64,000 bases of DNA from positions 310,001 to 374,000 of the forward strand of contig NZ_MBQE01000002.1 of NCBI RefSeq assembly GCF_001696535.1, read 5' to 3'. The position numbers and the translations under genes are program-made. Source of the stretch: Stappia indica. GTDB taxonomy: Bacteria > Pseudomonadota > Alphaproteobacteria > Rhizobiales > Stappiaceae. This document shows positions 1-7,530 of the stretch, piece after piece (within the stretch, counting starts at the first letter, position 1; each line of letters begins with the position of its first letter). The notes below the pieces were generated by a model. That model ran no database searches, was not told where the DNA came from, and saw only the letters and a list, made by a program, of their open reading frames with translations.

Positions 1-265
1 GCCGGACCTGCACGGGTCGGCCAGCCTGTCGACGGTCCTACACCTGGTTGCTGACGGGTTCGGCATCGGCGTGCTGCCGGTGCGTATTGCAGAGGCCGAT
101 CTTTTCCGCTCGCGAATCCGGCCGTTGAAGGTCGTGGAAGGCGCCCGTCTGAGCGCATTGCGGTTCGTCGTCGCCTACATGCCGGACCGGAATCGGGAGG
201 TGGGAGAAGAGGTTGCGGCCGTCGCGCGTGCATGTGATCAAAATGATCTTGAAAGAAGATCATAA
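1..265 (+). CDS. LysR-family regulator, C-terminal fragment
   Basis: Open reading frame entering from the left edge (frame of base 2) and ending in TAA at 263-265; about 87 residues are visible. The peptide SLSTVLHLVADGFGIGVLP is typical of the last third of the LysR substrate-binding domain, where the effector cleft closes (Gly-Ile-Gly-Val-Leu-Pro). The DNA-binding N-terminus lies outside the window. It runs in the same direction as the hydro-lyase/TRAP operon that starts 75 bp downstream and may regulate it (inference). Family call is good; effector unknown. Confidence 0.8.
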   Translation, partial: PDLHGSASLSTVLHLVADGFGIGVLPVRIAEADLFRSRIRPLKVVEGARLSALRFVVAYMPDRNREVGEEVAAVARACDQNDLERRS

Positions 266-298
266 AAATCTTATATCGATAACTTGACAAGATCATAA
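243..298. promoter_or_regulatory. Palindrome and repeated half-site, operator candidate
   Basis: ATGATCTT (243-250) and AAGATCAT (256-263) form a perfect 8-bp inverted repeat around GAAAG, across the LysR stop codon. AAGATCATAA (256-265) recurs at 289-298, a spacing of 33 bp or about three helical turns. It lies just upstream of the DUF1445/TRAP operon, so it could bind that operon's regulator. Function is inferred from symmetry and position only. Confidence 0.4.
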
Positions 299-301
299 CG
301 A

Positions 302-339
302 CTGGCAATCCTCACAAGGTAACGTGAGGAGGTTGCCAG
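302..339 (+). promoter_or_regulatory. Leader hairpin overlapping the Shine-Dalgarno of the DUF1445 gene
   Basis: CTGGCAATCCTCAC (302-315) pairs with GTGAGGA...TTGCCAG (324-339) with a 2-nt GG bulge, giving about 14 bp around the loop AAGGTAAC. The 3' arm contains the strong SD GAGGAGG (326-332) for the GTG start at 341, so the folded RNA would hide the ribosome-binding site. Confidence 0.5.
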
Positions 340-340
340 C

Positions 341-1201
341 GTGCCTGCATCTGTCGCCCTTGACCGCACCGCATCCGAACAGGATGCCTTCCGTGGTCTG
401 TCTCCCGCCGATCTTCGCGTCAGCATCAGGACGGGCCGGTTTCGCGGCCCCACCGCCGGCTACGGCCAGGGCTGCCTCCAGGGGAACCTGGCGATCCTTC
501 CGGCTGCACTCGCCGGCGACTTCCTGCGCTTCTGCACGCTCAATCCCAAGCCCTGTCCGCTGATCGGCATGTCCGAGCCCGGCAATCCGGCCATTCCTTC
601 GCTGGGTGCGGATCTCGACATCCGCACCGACGTGTCCGGCTATCGCGTGTTTCGCGCAGGCGAGGAGGGATACACCCCGGTGCCGGACCTTTCGGACGTG
701 TGGCGCGACGACCTCGTTTCCTTCGTGCTCGGCTGCTCGTTCTCCTTCGAGGCGGCCATCGTAAGGGCCGGTATTCCCCTGCCGCATTTCGAGGGCGGCA
801 AGAACGTGCCGATGTACATCACCAACCTGCAGACGGCGCCGAGCGGCCCGTTCGGCGGACCGCTTGTGGTGTCGATGCGCTCCTTCCATCCTTCCGACGC
901 GATCCAGGCGGTACTGCTGTCCGATCGCTATCGGCTGGCGCATGGTGCGCCGGTGCATATCGGCGATCCGGCCGGCATCGGCATTGCCGACCTGATGAAA
1001 CCCGATTTCGGCGACGTCCCGGAACTCGCTCCCGGAGCAATCCCCGTGTTCTGGGCCTGCGGCGTGACCCCGCAGATGGCGATCCGCCAGGCCCGTCCGG
1101 AGATCGCCATCACCCATGAGCCCGGCCACATGTTGGTGACCGATCTCTCTGCCGATGCCGCCGAGTTCACGCTCGGCGGCGTCTGGCCCGCTTCGAAGTG
1201 A
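341..1201 (+). CDS. DUF1445/YcsI-family putative hydro-lyase
   Basis: 286 residues starting at GTG 341, preceded by SD GAGGAGG. Length and sequence fit the DUF1445 (YcsI) family, annotated as putative hydro-lyases; a related domain occurs in D-glutamate cyclases. Visible family features are an N-terminal GYGQGCLQGN stretch, the segment DVWRDDLVSFVLGCSFSFE and a late PVFWACGVTPQ motif with Cys. No signal peptide, so cytosolic. It is the first gene of an apparent operon with TRAP transporter genes, DUF2848 and an amidase. It plausibly acts on the imported carboxylate; substrate unknown. Confidence 0.8.
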   Translation: MPASVALDRTASEQDAFRGLSPADLRVSIRTGRFRGPTAGYGQGCLQGNLAILPAALAGDFLRFCTLNPKPCPLIGMSEPGNPAIPSLGADLDIRTDVSGYRVFRAGEEGYTPVPDLSDVWRDDLVSFVLGCSFSFEAAIVRAGIPLPHFEGGKNVPMYITNLQTAPSGPFGGPLVVSMRSFHPSDAIQAVLLSDRYRLAHGAPVHIGDPAGIGIADLMKPDFGDVPELAPGAIPVFWACGVTPQMAIRQARPEIAITHEPGHMLVTDLSADAAEFTLGGVWPASK

Positions 1202-1223
1202 ACGAAAACCAGAGGAGTCCCAC

Positions 1224-2267
1224 ATGAAGCGCATTGCCTCCAGCCTGCTCGCGGCCACGGCCCTGTCGTTTGCCGCATTCGCCCCGGCTTCCGCCGAAAC
1301 CCTGTCGGTCGTCGGCAGCTGGTCCAACCTTCCCCTGCACCAGAAGTTCGAGGCTCCGTTCTGGACCGAGACCCTGCCGGCCGCATCGAACGGCGGTATC
1401 GAGGTGCAGATGACCACCCACAACCAGATGGGCATCCAGGGCGGCGACGTGTTCCGCATGCTGGGCGACGGCGTGTTCGACGTCGGCATGACGGTCGCCG
1501 ACTATGCGGTGGGCGATGCCCCCGAGCTCGAAGGCCTCGACGTGCCGCTGATCGCCACCACCGCCGATGAGGCTCGCGCCATGGTCGCGGCCGCCCGCCC
1601 GATGGTCGAGGACATCTACGAGCAGCGCTTCAATGCCAAGGTCCTGGCGATCGCGCCGTATCCCCCGCAGGTCGTCTTCTGCAAGGGCGACGTTTCCTCG
1701 CTTGAGGACCTGAAGGGCAAGAAGATCCGCGGTTCGGGTCGCATGACCACGAAGTTCCTCGAGGCGCTGGGCGCCGAGGGTGTCAATGTGGCCTTCTCGG
1801 AAGTGCCGGGTGCGCTCGAGCGCAGCGTCATCGACTGCGCCGTCACCGGTTCGGGTTCGGGCTACAGCGCCGGCTGGTGGGAAGTCACCGACACGCTGGT
1901 GAACCTGCCGCTCGGCGGCTGGGACTCGGTCGTCACCGCCGTCAACCTCGACCGCTGGAACGCCCTGCCGGAAGAGACCCGCACGCTGATCGAAACCCAG
2001 ATCAAGGATAAGTTCGAGACCCCGGCCTGGGATTCCGTGGCAGCCTCCATCGCCACCGACACTGCCTGCCTGACCGGCAACGGCGAGTGCCCGGCCGGCA
2101 AGCCGGCATCCATGAAGCTGGTCGAGGCGAGCGAGGCAGATGTCGCCACCGCGCGCAAGATCCTGACCGAGACCGTTCTGCCGGAGTGGGCCGAGCGTGC
2201 CGGTGCCGACTGGGTGAAACGCTGGAACGACAGCGTCGGTCAGACCACCGGCGTCACGGTCAACTGA
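1224..2267 (+). CDS. TRAP transporter substrate-binding protein (DctP/TAXI-like)
   Basis: 347 residues from ATG 1224, chosen because a clear signal peptide follows (MKRIASSLLAATALSFAAF, cleavage near ASA-ET) and AGAGGAG lies upstream; longer in-frame starts would bury the signal. The mature protein looks like a periplasmic TRAP solute receptor, with GVFDVGMTVADY, LKGKKIRGSGRMTTKFLEALGA and the later GWWEVTDTLVNLP region that usually holds the ligand. Cys residues near 2067-2092 (TACLTGNGEC) may form a disulfide. It works with DctQ and DctM directly downstream; ligand likely a carboxylate. Confidence 0.87.
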   Translation: MKRIASSLLAATALSFAAFAPASAETLSVVGSWSNLPLHQKFEAPFWTETLPAASNGGIEVQMTTHNQMGIQGGDVFRMLGDGVFDVGMTVADYAVGDAPELEGLDVPLIATTADEARAMVAAARPMVEDIYEQRFNAKVLAIAPYPPQVVFCKGDVSSLEDLKGKKIRGSGRMTTKFLEALGAEGVNVAFSEVPGALERSVIDCAVTGSGSGYSAGWWEVTDTLVNLPLGGWDSVVTAVNLDRWNALPEETRTLIETQIKDKFETPAWDSVAASIATDTACLTGNGECPAGKPASMKLVEASEADVATARKILTETVLPEWAERAGADWVKRWNDSVGQTTGVTVN

Positions 2268-2294
2268 TAGCGTGATCCAAGAGGGGGCCGCGAC

Positions 2295-2843
2295 ATGACG
2301 GACAATCTTGCCGCGGCCCTCCGCCGCATAAATTCCGGACTTGCCCTGCTGGTCGGCATCGTCGTGCTGGCGACCGCAGGCTTCGTGATCGTCGACATCA
2401 CGCTGAGACAGTTCGGCCATTCGTTCGGCGGTTCGGACGAAATCTCCGGATATGTGATGGCCGCGGTCGCAAGCTGGGGCCTGTCCTATGCGCTGACCGA
2501 GCTTGCCCATGTGCGTATCGATCTGGTGCGCCAGAAGCTGCAGACGCGCGGCCGGGCCGTGCTCGACATCTTCGCGATGAGCATTGCCGCCGGCACGGTC
2601 TGCATTATCGCCTATCAGGCCTGGCCGGTTCTGGAAAAGACGCTGGTCCGGGGCTCGCGGGCCAATACGGCGCTCGAGACGCCCCTGTGGATCCCGCAGG
2701 CCGTGTGGTTTTCCGGCTGGGTGTGGTTCGCCATTTCCTCCTGCCTTCTGGTCCTGCTGGCGCTCGCGACCGTGCTGCGCGGTGATTTCCAGAATGCCGA
2801 TGCGATGATCGGTGCACGCGGCGAAGCGGAGGACGGCAAATGA
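2295..2843 (+). CDS. dctQ: TRAP transporter small permease (DctQ-like)
   Basis: 182 residues with about four hydrophobic segments (near residues 15-35, 50-70, 90-110 and 135-155) and the DctQ-typical FVIVDITLRQFGHSF followed by ISGYVMAAVASWG. ATG 2295 follows an AGAGGGGG SD. It forms the membrane complex with DctM for Na+- or H+-driven uptake of the solute captured by the preceding receptor. Its stop overlaps the DctM start by 4 nt (2840-2843), which suggests coupled translation. Confidence 0.87.
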   Translation: MTDNLAAALRRINSGLALLVGIVVLATAGFVIVDITLRQFGHSFGGSDEISGYVMAAVASWGLSYALTELAHVRIDLVRQKLQTRGRAVLDIFAMSIAAGTVCIIAYQAWPVLEKTLVRGSRANTALETPLWIPQAVWFSGWVWFAISSCLLVLLALATVLRGDFQNADAMIGARGEAEDGK

Positions 2844-4120
2844 TCGGAAGCGTCGCCATCGCCCTGCTCGGGCTCCTTTCGCTGTCCATTCCCGTCGGCA
2901 TCGTCCTGTTCCTGCTAGGGTTCGGCATTTCCGAGTTCTTCTCGGTCTTTCCGCTGATCCGCGGCCTCGGGCAGGTGGTCTGGTCGGCCTCCGATTCCGC
3001 CACGCTGATTGCCATTCCCTTCTTCGTGCTGCTCGGCGAGATCCTCGTGCGCGGCGGCATCGCCGAGAGGACCTACGGGTCGCTCGACAAGTGGGTGTCC
3101 TGGCTGCCGGGCGGGCTGGTCCATGCCAATATCGGTACGGCCACGATGTTCTCCGCGACCTCCGGCTCCTCCGTCGCAACCGCCGCGACGGTCGCCACCG
3201 TGGCCATGCCCCAGGCTGAGCGGCTGGGCTACGATCCCAAGCTGTTTTCCGGAGCGATTGCCGCCGGCGGCACGCTCGGTATCCTGATCCCGCCGTCGAT
3301 CAACCTGATCGTCTATGGCTTCCTGACCGAGACCTCGATTCCGCGCCTGTTCCTGGCTGGCCTGCTGCCGGGCCTGCTGATGGCGGTGGCCTTCATGATC
3401 GTGACGGCGGTGCTGTGCAAGATCCGCCCCTCGCTCGGCGGGCCGAGCCGCAGCTTCACCTGGGGCGAGCGGTTCGCGGCTCTCGCCCAGCTCGTGCCGA
3501 TCTTCATCCTGTTCACGGTGGTGATCGGGTCGATCTATGCCGGCTGGGCCACGCCGACCGAATCCGCGGCCGTGGGCGTTGCCATGGCGCTGCTGATCGC
3601 GCTGCTCAATGGCGGCGTCTCCTCGGCGATGCTGCGCGAGAGCCTGCTCGGCACCGTCCGCATCACCGCGATGATCATGCTGATCATCACCGGCGCCTAT
3701 TTCCTCAACTTCACGCTGGCCTCGGCCGGGCTCGGCCGCGAGCTTCAGGGCCTGTTCGACAGCCTGAACCTCTCACCCTTCGGCACGCTGCTGGTGGTCA
3801 TCGTCCTCTACATCGTTCTCGGCTTCTTCATCGAGACGCTGTCGCTGATGGTCGCGACCATTCCGATCATCGTGCCGATCATGGTCGGGCTCGGCTACGA
3901 CAAGGTCTGGTTCGGGGTGATGATGATCGTGCTGGTGGAAATGGCGCTGATCACCCCGCCGGTCGGGCTCAATCTCTACGTGGTACAGGGCGCGCGAAAG
4001 TCCGGCTCGCTGAGCGAGGTGATGCTCGGCTGCATCCCTTACGTCCTGGTGATGCTCGGCATGGTCGCCGCCCTCATCGTCTTCCCGCAAATCGCCCTGT
4101 TCCTGCCCGGATCGCTCTGA
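2840..4120 (+). CDS. dctM: TRAP transporter large permease (DctM-like)
   Basis: 426 residues, the usual size of a DctM subunit, hydrophobic throughout with about 12 membrane segments. Family motifs include PLIRGLGQVVW, the ATSGSSVATAATVATVAMP loop, GTLGILIPPSINLIVYG and the C-terminal EMALITPPVGLNLYVVQG. It is the transport channel of the TRAP system, in the inner membrane. The ATGA overlap with dctQ supports the start. It completes a three-gene TRAP cassette flanked by possible catabolic enzymes. Confidence 0.92.
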   Translation: MIGSVAIALLGLLSLSIPVGIVLFLLGFGISEFFSVFPLIRGLGQVVWSASDSATLIAIPFFVLLGEILVRGGIAERTYGSLDKWVSWLPGGLVHANIGTATMFSATSGSSVATAATVATVAMPQAERLGYDPKLFSGAIAAGGTLGILIPPSINLIVYGFLTETSIPRLFLAGLLPGLLMAVAFMIVTAVLCKIRPSLGGPSRSFTWGERFAALAQLVPIFILFTVVIGSIYAGWATPTESAAVGVAMALLIALLNGGVSSAMLRESLLGTVRITAMIMLIITGAYFLNFTLASAGLGRELQGLFDSLNLSPFGTLLVVIVLYIVLGFFIETLSLMVATIPIIVPIMVGLGYDKVWFGVMMIVLVEMALITPPVGLNLYVVQGARKSGSLSEVMLGCIPYVLVMLGMVAALIVFPQIALFLPGSL

Positions 4121-4162
4121 TCCGGTGCAGGCGCCGGCCTGTCCCTTCCCAAGGAGCTTTCC

Positions 4163-4840
4163 ATGGAGTTCACCCTCAACGGTGCGCCGCTTTCCGTTCG
4201 CATTGCCGATCTGACCGTCGCCGGCTGGACCGGCCGGGATCCGGAGGCGATCCGTCATCACATCGACGAGCTGGCGGAAATCGGCGTGGCGCCGCCGTCC
4301 ACCGTGCCGCTCTACTACCGCACCGCTGCGGATCTTCTCACCCAGGAACACGGCATCCAGGTCGTCGGCGGCGGCACCTCCGGCGAGGTCGAGCCCTTCC
4401 TGCTGGCGAAGGATGGCGTGCTTCATCTCGGGCTTGCCTCCGACCATACGGACCGCGACCTGGAAGCCCATTCCGTCGCGTTGTCCAAGCAGGCTTGCGC
4501 CAAGCCGGTGGCCGGTGAGCTCTGGCTGTTCGACGAGGTTGCCGGGCATCTCGATGCGCTTGAACTGCGCTCGTGGATCAAGGAGGATGCGGCCGGTGAC
4601 TGGATCCCCTATCAGGACGGCAAGGTCGGCTCGATCCGCCCGCTCGCCGATCTGATCGAGGGGTCGGGAATGGAGGCCGCCCGCGAGCGCGGTGACTGCG
4701 TCGCCATGCTGTGCGGAACGCTCGGCGCCATCGGCGGCGTGCGTCCGGCGGCGGCGTTCAGGATGGAGCTTCGCGATCCGGTGCTCGGCCGCAGCATCGG
4801 TCACAGCTACGAGATCACGGTTCTGCCGATCGTCGCCTGA
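4163..4840 (+). CDS. DUF2848 family protein
   Basis: 225 residues from ATG 4163 (SD AAGGAG). Matches the DUF2848 family by size and by segments such as WTGRDPEAIRHHIDELAEIG, PLYYRTAADLLT and the ending PVLGRSIGHSYEITVLPIVA. The last region resembles the C-terminus of fumarylacetoacetate-hydrolase-type folds, so a hydrolase or lyase role is possible, but no reaction has been firmly assigned that I know of. It lies between the TRAP permease and an amidase, the same strand and close spacing pointing to one catabolic operon. Confidence 0.75.
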   Translation: MEFTLNGAPLSVRIADLTVAGWTGRDPEAIRHHIDELAEIGVAPPSTVPLYYRTAADLLTQEHGIQVVGGGTSGEVEPFLLAKDGVLHLGLASDHTDRDLEAHSVALSKQACAKPVAGELWLFDEVAGHLDALELRSWIKEDAAGDWIPYQDGKVGSIRPLADLIEGSGMEAARERGDCVAMLCGTLGAIGGVRPAAAFRMELRDPVLGRSIGHSYEITVLPIVA

Positions 4841-4904
4841 GGCAACGGTCGCAGGACAGCTGCCGCCGGCGGACGGCCCGGATGGCGCAGGAGGAGATAC
4901 GGGA

Positions 4905-6191
4905 ATGGGTGAAATCGTCGAGAAGGCCAGGGCCGCGATCGGACGCGTCGAGGCACTGGGAGACGCAGCATCGGCGATCTTCACCGAGTTCTCCCCCGCC
5001 CGCATCCTCCAGGCGGCGGCCGAAGCGGAGGCCCTTGTCGTGGCCGCCGACAGGCCGCTGCCGCTCGCCGGGATGCTGGTCTCCGTCAAGGATCTCTACG
5101 ATGAGGCCGGCCAGCGCACCACGGCGGCCTCGCTTCTGCTGAAGGATCGGGAGCCGGCAACCGAGGACTGTCCGGTGGTGGCGCGGATCAAGGCGGCGGG
5201 CGCCGTGCCGTTCGGCCGGACCTCTATGAGCGAGTTCGCTTATTCGGGCGTCGGCCTCAACCCGCATTACGGCACCCCGTCGAACGTCTTCGAGGAGGGC
5301 GGCATTCCCGGCGGCTCGACCTCCGGCGGCGGCGTGACAGTGGGCCTCGGCCTGTGCGAGGTAGCGCTCGGCACCGATACCGGCGGGTCGGTCCGCATTC
5401 CCTCGGCGATCAACGGCCTCTACGGCCACAAGCCGAGCCAGGACAAGGTGCCGCTCGACGGTGTGCATCCGCTGGCCGTCTCCTTTGATTCCTGCGGTCC
5501 GCTGGCGAGCGACTTCGCCACCATGCTGGCCGCCTATCAGGTGATGAGCGGCGGCGATGCGCCGGGTGTCGAGGCCCCGACCGGAAGCCTGCGTCTGGCC
5601 GTGCCGGAAAACGCCTTCACCAACGATCTTGACGCGTGGTCGCGCGGTCATTTCGACGCGGCGAAGGCGCGCCTTGTCGAGGCGGGTCATGAGCTCGTGC
5701 CGCTCGACCTGGGGTTCCTGCAAGACGCGCTGCTGCTCAACAAGATCCTCATCTCTGCCGAGGCCCATGAACTCTACGGGGATCATCTCGACACGCTCGT
5801 CAGCGTCGGCGATCCGCGGGTGCTGACCCGTATCCGCTTCCGCGAGACGCTGAGCGACGACGAAGTCGCCGAGGCGCGGGCGGCCCGCATCGAGGTCATC
5901 GCGCGCACGGCGGAGGCGCTGTCGGGCTTCGACGCGCTGATCGCCCCGACACTGCAGATCTTTCCGCCGAGCATTGCGGACACACTGGCAGATTTCGACC
6001 GCATCAACGCGGCGATGCTGCGCAACACCTCGCTGCTGAACCTTGCCGATGCTTGCGCGATGTCTATGCCGACGCACAGCACGGGTAGCGGCCGTCCCGG
6101 CGCGCTGATGATCGGTGGGATCAAGGGGCATGACGAGCGCGTGTTGTCCGTCGGTGCAAGGCTCGACCGGGACCTCAACGGCGCCGGCTGA
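4905..6191 (+). CDS. Amidase-signature hydrolase
   Basis: 428 residues from ATG 4905, chosen for the GGAGGAG SD at 4889-4895; the open frame extends further upstream but overlaps DUF2848. The Ser-cisSer-Lys triad is visible: Lys in MLVSVKDLYD, cis-Ser in IPGGSTSGGGV (a variant of the common GGSSGG) and nucleophile in GTDTGGSVRIPSA. It should hydrolyse an amide bond in the cytosol, as the last gene of the TRAP operon. Its stop directly abuts the stop of the convergent enolase-superfamily gene, leaving no spacer. Substrate unknown. Confidence 0.88.
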   Translation: MGEIVEKARAAIGRVEALGDAASAIFTEFSPARILQAAAEAEALVVAADRPLPLAGMLVSVKDLYDEAGQRTTAASLLLKDREPATEDCPVVARIKAAGAVPFGRTSMSEFAYSGVGLNPHYGTPSNVFEEGGIPGGSTSGGGVTVGLGLCEVALGTDTGGSVRIPSAINGLYGHKPSQDKVPLDGVHPLAVSFDSCGPLASDFATMLAAYQVMSGGDAPGVEAPTGSLRLAVPENAFTNDLDAWSRGHFDAAKARLVEAGHELVPLDLGFLQDALLLNKILISAEAHELYGDHLDTLVSVGDPRVLTRIRFRETLSDDEVAEARAARIEVIARTAEALSGFDALIAPTLQIFPPSIADTLADFDRINAAMLRNTSLLNLADACAMSMPTHSTGSGRPGALMIGGIKGHDERVLSVGARLDRDLNGAG

Positions 6192-7421
6192 TCACGCTTC
6201 GCCATCCCTTGGAAACCGGCGATCCCGGATGGGATCGACCGGATGCTGGGTCATGTCCAGATGCAGCGCGCGTCCTGTGTAGGGATGTGCGCGGGCAACC
6301 TCCTCGTCGAGCTCGACGCCGAGGCCCGGCGCATTGGGCACGGTGACATAGCCGTTTTCCCAGCGCAGCGGCGTCTTCAGGATGTCGGCGTGGAAGCCGT
6401 CGAACCGGCGGATCGATTCCAGGATCAGGAAGTTCGGCGAGCAGGCGGCGAGCTGGATGTTCGCGGCCGCGACGAGGGGCCCGCAGTAAAGGTGCGGCGC
6501 GATCTGGGCGTGCCAAGCCTCCGCCATTCCGGCGATCTTCTTGGCCTCCAGCAAGCCGCCGACGCGGCCGAGATTCATCTGCAGGATCGAGGCGGCACCG
6601 GTCGACAGCAGACGGGCGAACTCCCATTTGGTGCAAAGCCGCTCGCCGGTCGCAACTGGGATCGCGGTTCCGCGCGCCACCTTTGCCATTTCCTCCGGCA
6701 TGTCGGGCGGCACCGGCTCCTCGAACCAGAGCGGATCGTAAGGCTCGATCCGGCGGGCAAGGCGGAGCGCGCCCGATGCGGTGAACTGGCCATGGGTCCC
6801 GAACAGGAGATCCGCCCGGTCGCCGACCGCCTCGCGGATGCGGCGGCAGAAGAGTTCGCTGCGCTCGAGATCCTCCAGATCCGGCTGGCGCCCGCCATGC
6901 ACGGAGTAGGGGCCGGCAGGATCGAACTTCACCGCCGTGAAGCCCGCATCGACATATTCGGCTGCGCGCTGGGCCGACAGGTCCGGATCGCCGTAGAAGG
7001 CTGCGTGGTCCTCGTCGCCCTTCGGGTAGAGATAGGTGTAGGAGCGCAGCCGTTCGTGCACGCGCCCGCCGAGCAGGGCATGAACCGGCTTGCCGAGTGC
7101 CTTGCCGATGATGTCCCACATCGCCATTTCGAGGCCGCTGACCACCCCGCACATGGTCGGGTCCGGGCGCTGGGTGAAGCCGGAGCCGTAGGCCCTGCGG
7201 AAGAAGACCTCGATGGCGAAGGGATCAGCCCCGTCCAGATAGCGGGCGAAGACATCCTCGGTAAGACGCGTCATCGCGTCGGGACCGAAGCTCGCCGCAT
7301 AGATCTCGCCGTAGCCGACAATGCCGCAGGCCGTGGTGAGCTTGACGAAGACGAAATAGCGGCCGCCGAAGCCGGGCGGCGGATTGCCGACCACGAATGT
7401 CTCAAGCCCGGCAAGCTTCAT
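6192..7421 (-). CDS. Mandelate racemase/muconate lactonizing enzyme family (enolase superfamily) sugar-acid dehydratase
   Basis: 409 residues on the minus strand. N-terminal capping domain (FVFVKLTTACGIVGYGE) then a TIM barrel. Visible are FTAVKFDP after strand 2, the metal-ligand motifs GTHGQFT, PLWFEEP and ATGERLCT, and the late QIAPHLYCGP His. The Lys/His placement fits acid-sugar dehydratases or cycloisomerases of the mandelate racemase group. Exact sugar acid cannot be decided. It is downstream of the MurA-like gene and DeoR on the same strand, separated from them by a strong hairpin, so it may be a separate unit. Confidence 0.85.
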   Translation of the reverse strand: MKLAGLETFVVGNPPPGFGGRYFVFVKLTTACGIVGYGEIYAASFGPDAMTRLTEDVFARYLDGADPFAIEVFFRRAYGSGFTQRPDPTMCGVVSGLEMAMWDIIGKALGKPVHALLGGRVHERLRSYTYLYPKGDEDHAAFYGDPDLSAQRAAEYVDAGFTAVKFDPAGPYSVHGGRQPDLEDLERSELFCRRIREAVGDRADLLFGTHGQFTASGALRLARRIEPYDPLWFEEPVPPDMPEEMAKVARGTAIPVATGERLCTKWEFARLLSTGAASILQMNLGRVGGLLEAKKIAGMAEAWHAQIAPHLYCGPLVAAANIQLAACSPNFLILESIRRFDGFHADILKTPLRWENGYVTVPNAPGLGVELDEEVARAHPYTGRALHLDMTQHPVDPIRDRRFPRDGEA

Positions 7422-7489
7422 CGCGTTTCCTCCTGATCGCGCGTTGGTCGGCCCTTTCAGGCTAACGGCGACGGGGAGGATGTCCAGAC

Positions 7490-7522
7490 GCGCGAAAGCG
7501 ACACGAGCGGTCGCTTTCGCGC
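7490..7522 (-). terminator. Strong hairpin after the MurA-like gene
   Basis: GCGCGAAAGCGAC (7490-7502) and GTCGCTTTCGCGC (7510-7522) are perfect 13-bp inverted arms around a 7-nt loop. They begin 8 nt beyond the MurA-like stop in its transcription direction. No clear U-tract follows, so it may be a weak terminator or an mRNA-end stabiliser. Confidence 0.5.
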
Positions 7523-7530
7523 AAGGGGTA

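Noticed and set aside
284-312. TTGACA before the hydro-lyase gene as a promoter
   Set aside because: The hexamer is present but the expected -10 position reads AATCCT, a poor match.
1167-3179. 670-codon open frame on the minus strand
   Set aside because: It runs antisense through the TRAP receptor and permease genes, is Arg/His/Gly-rich with no domain, and arises from GC-rich codon bias.
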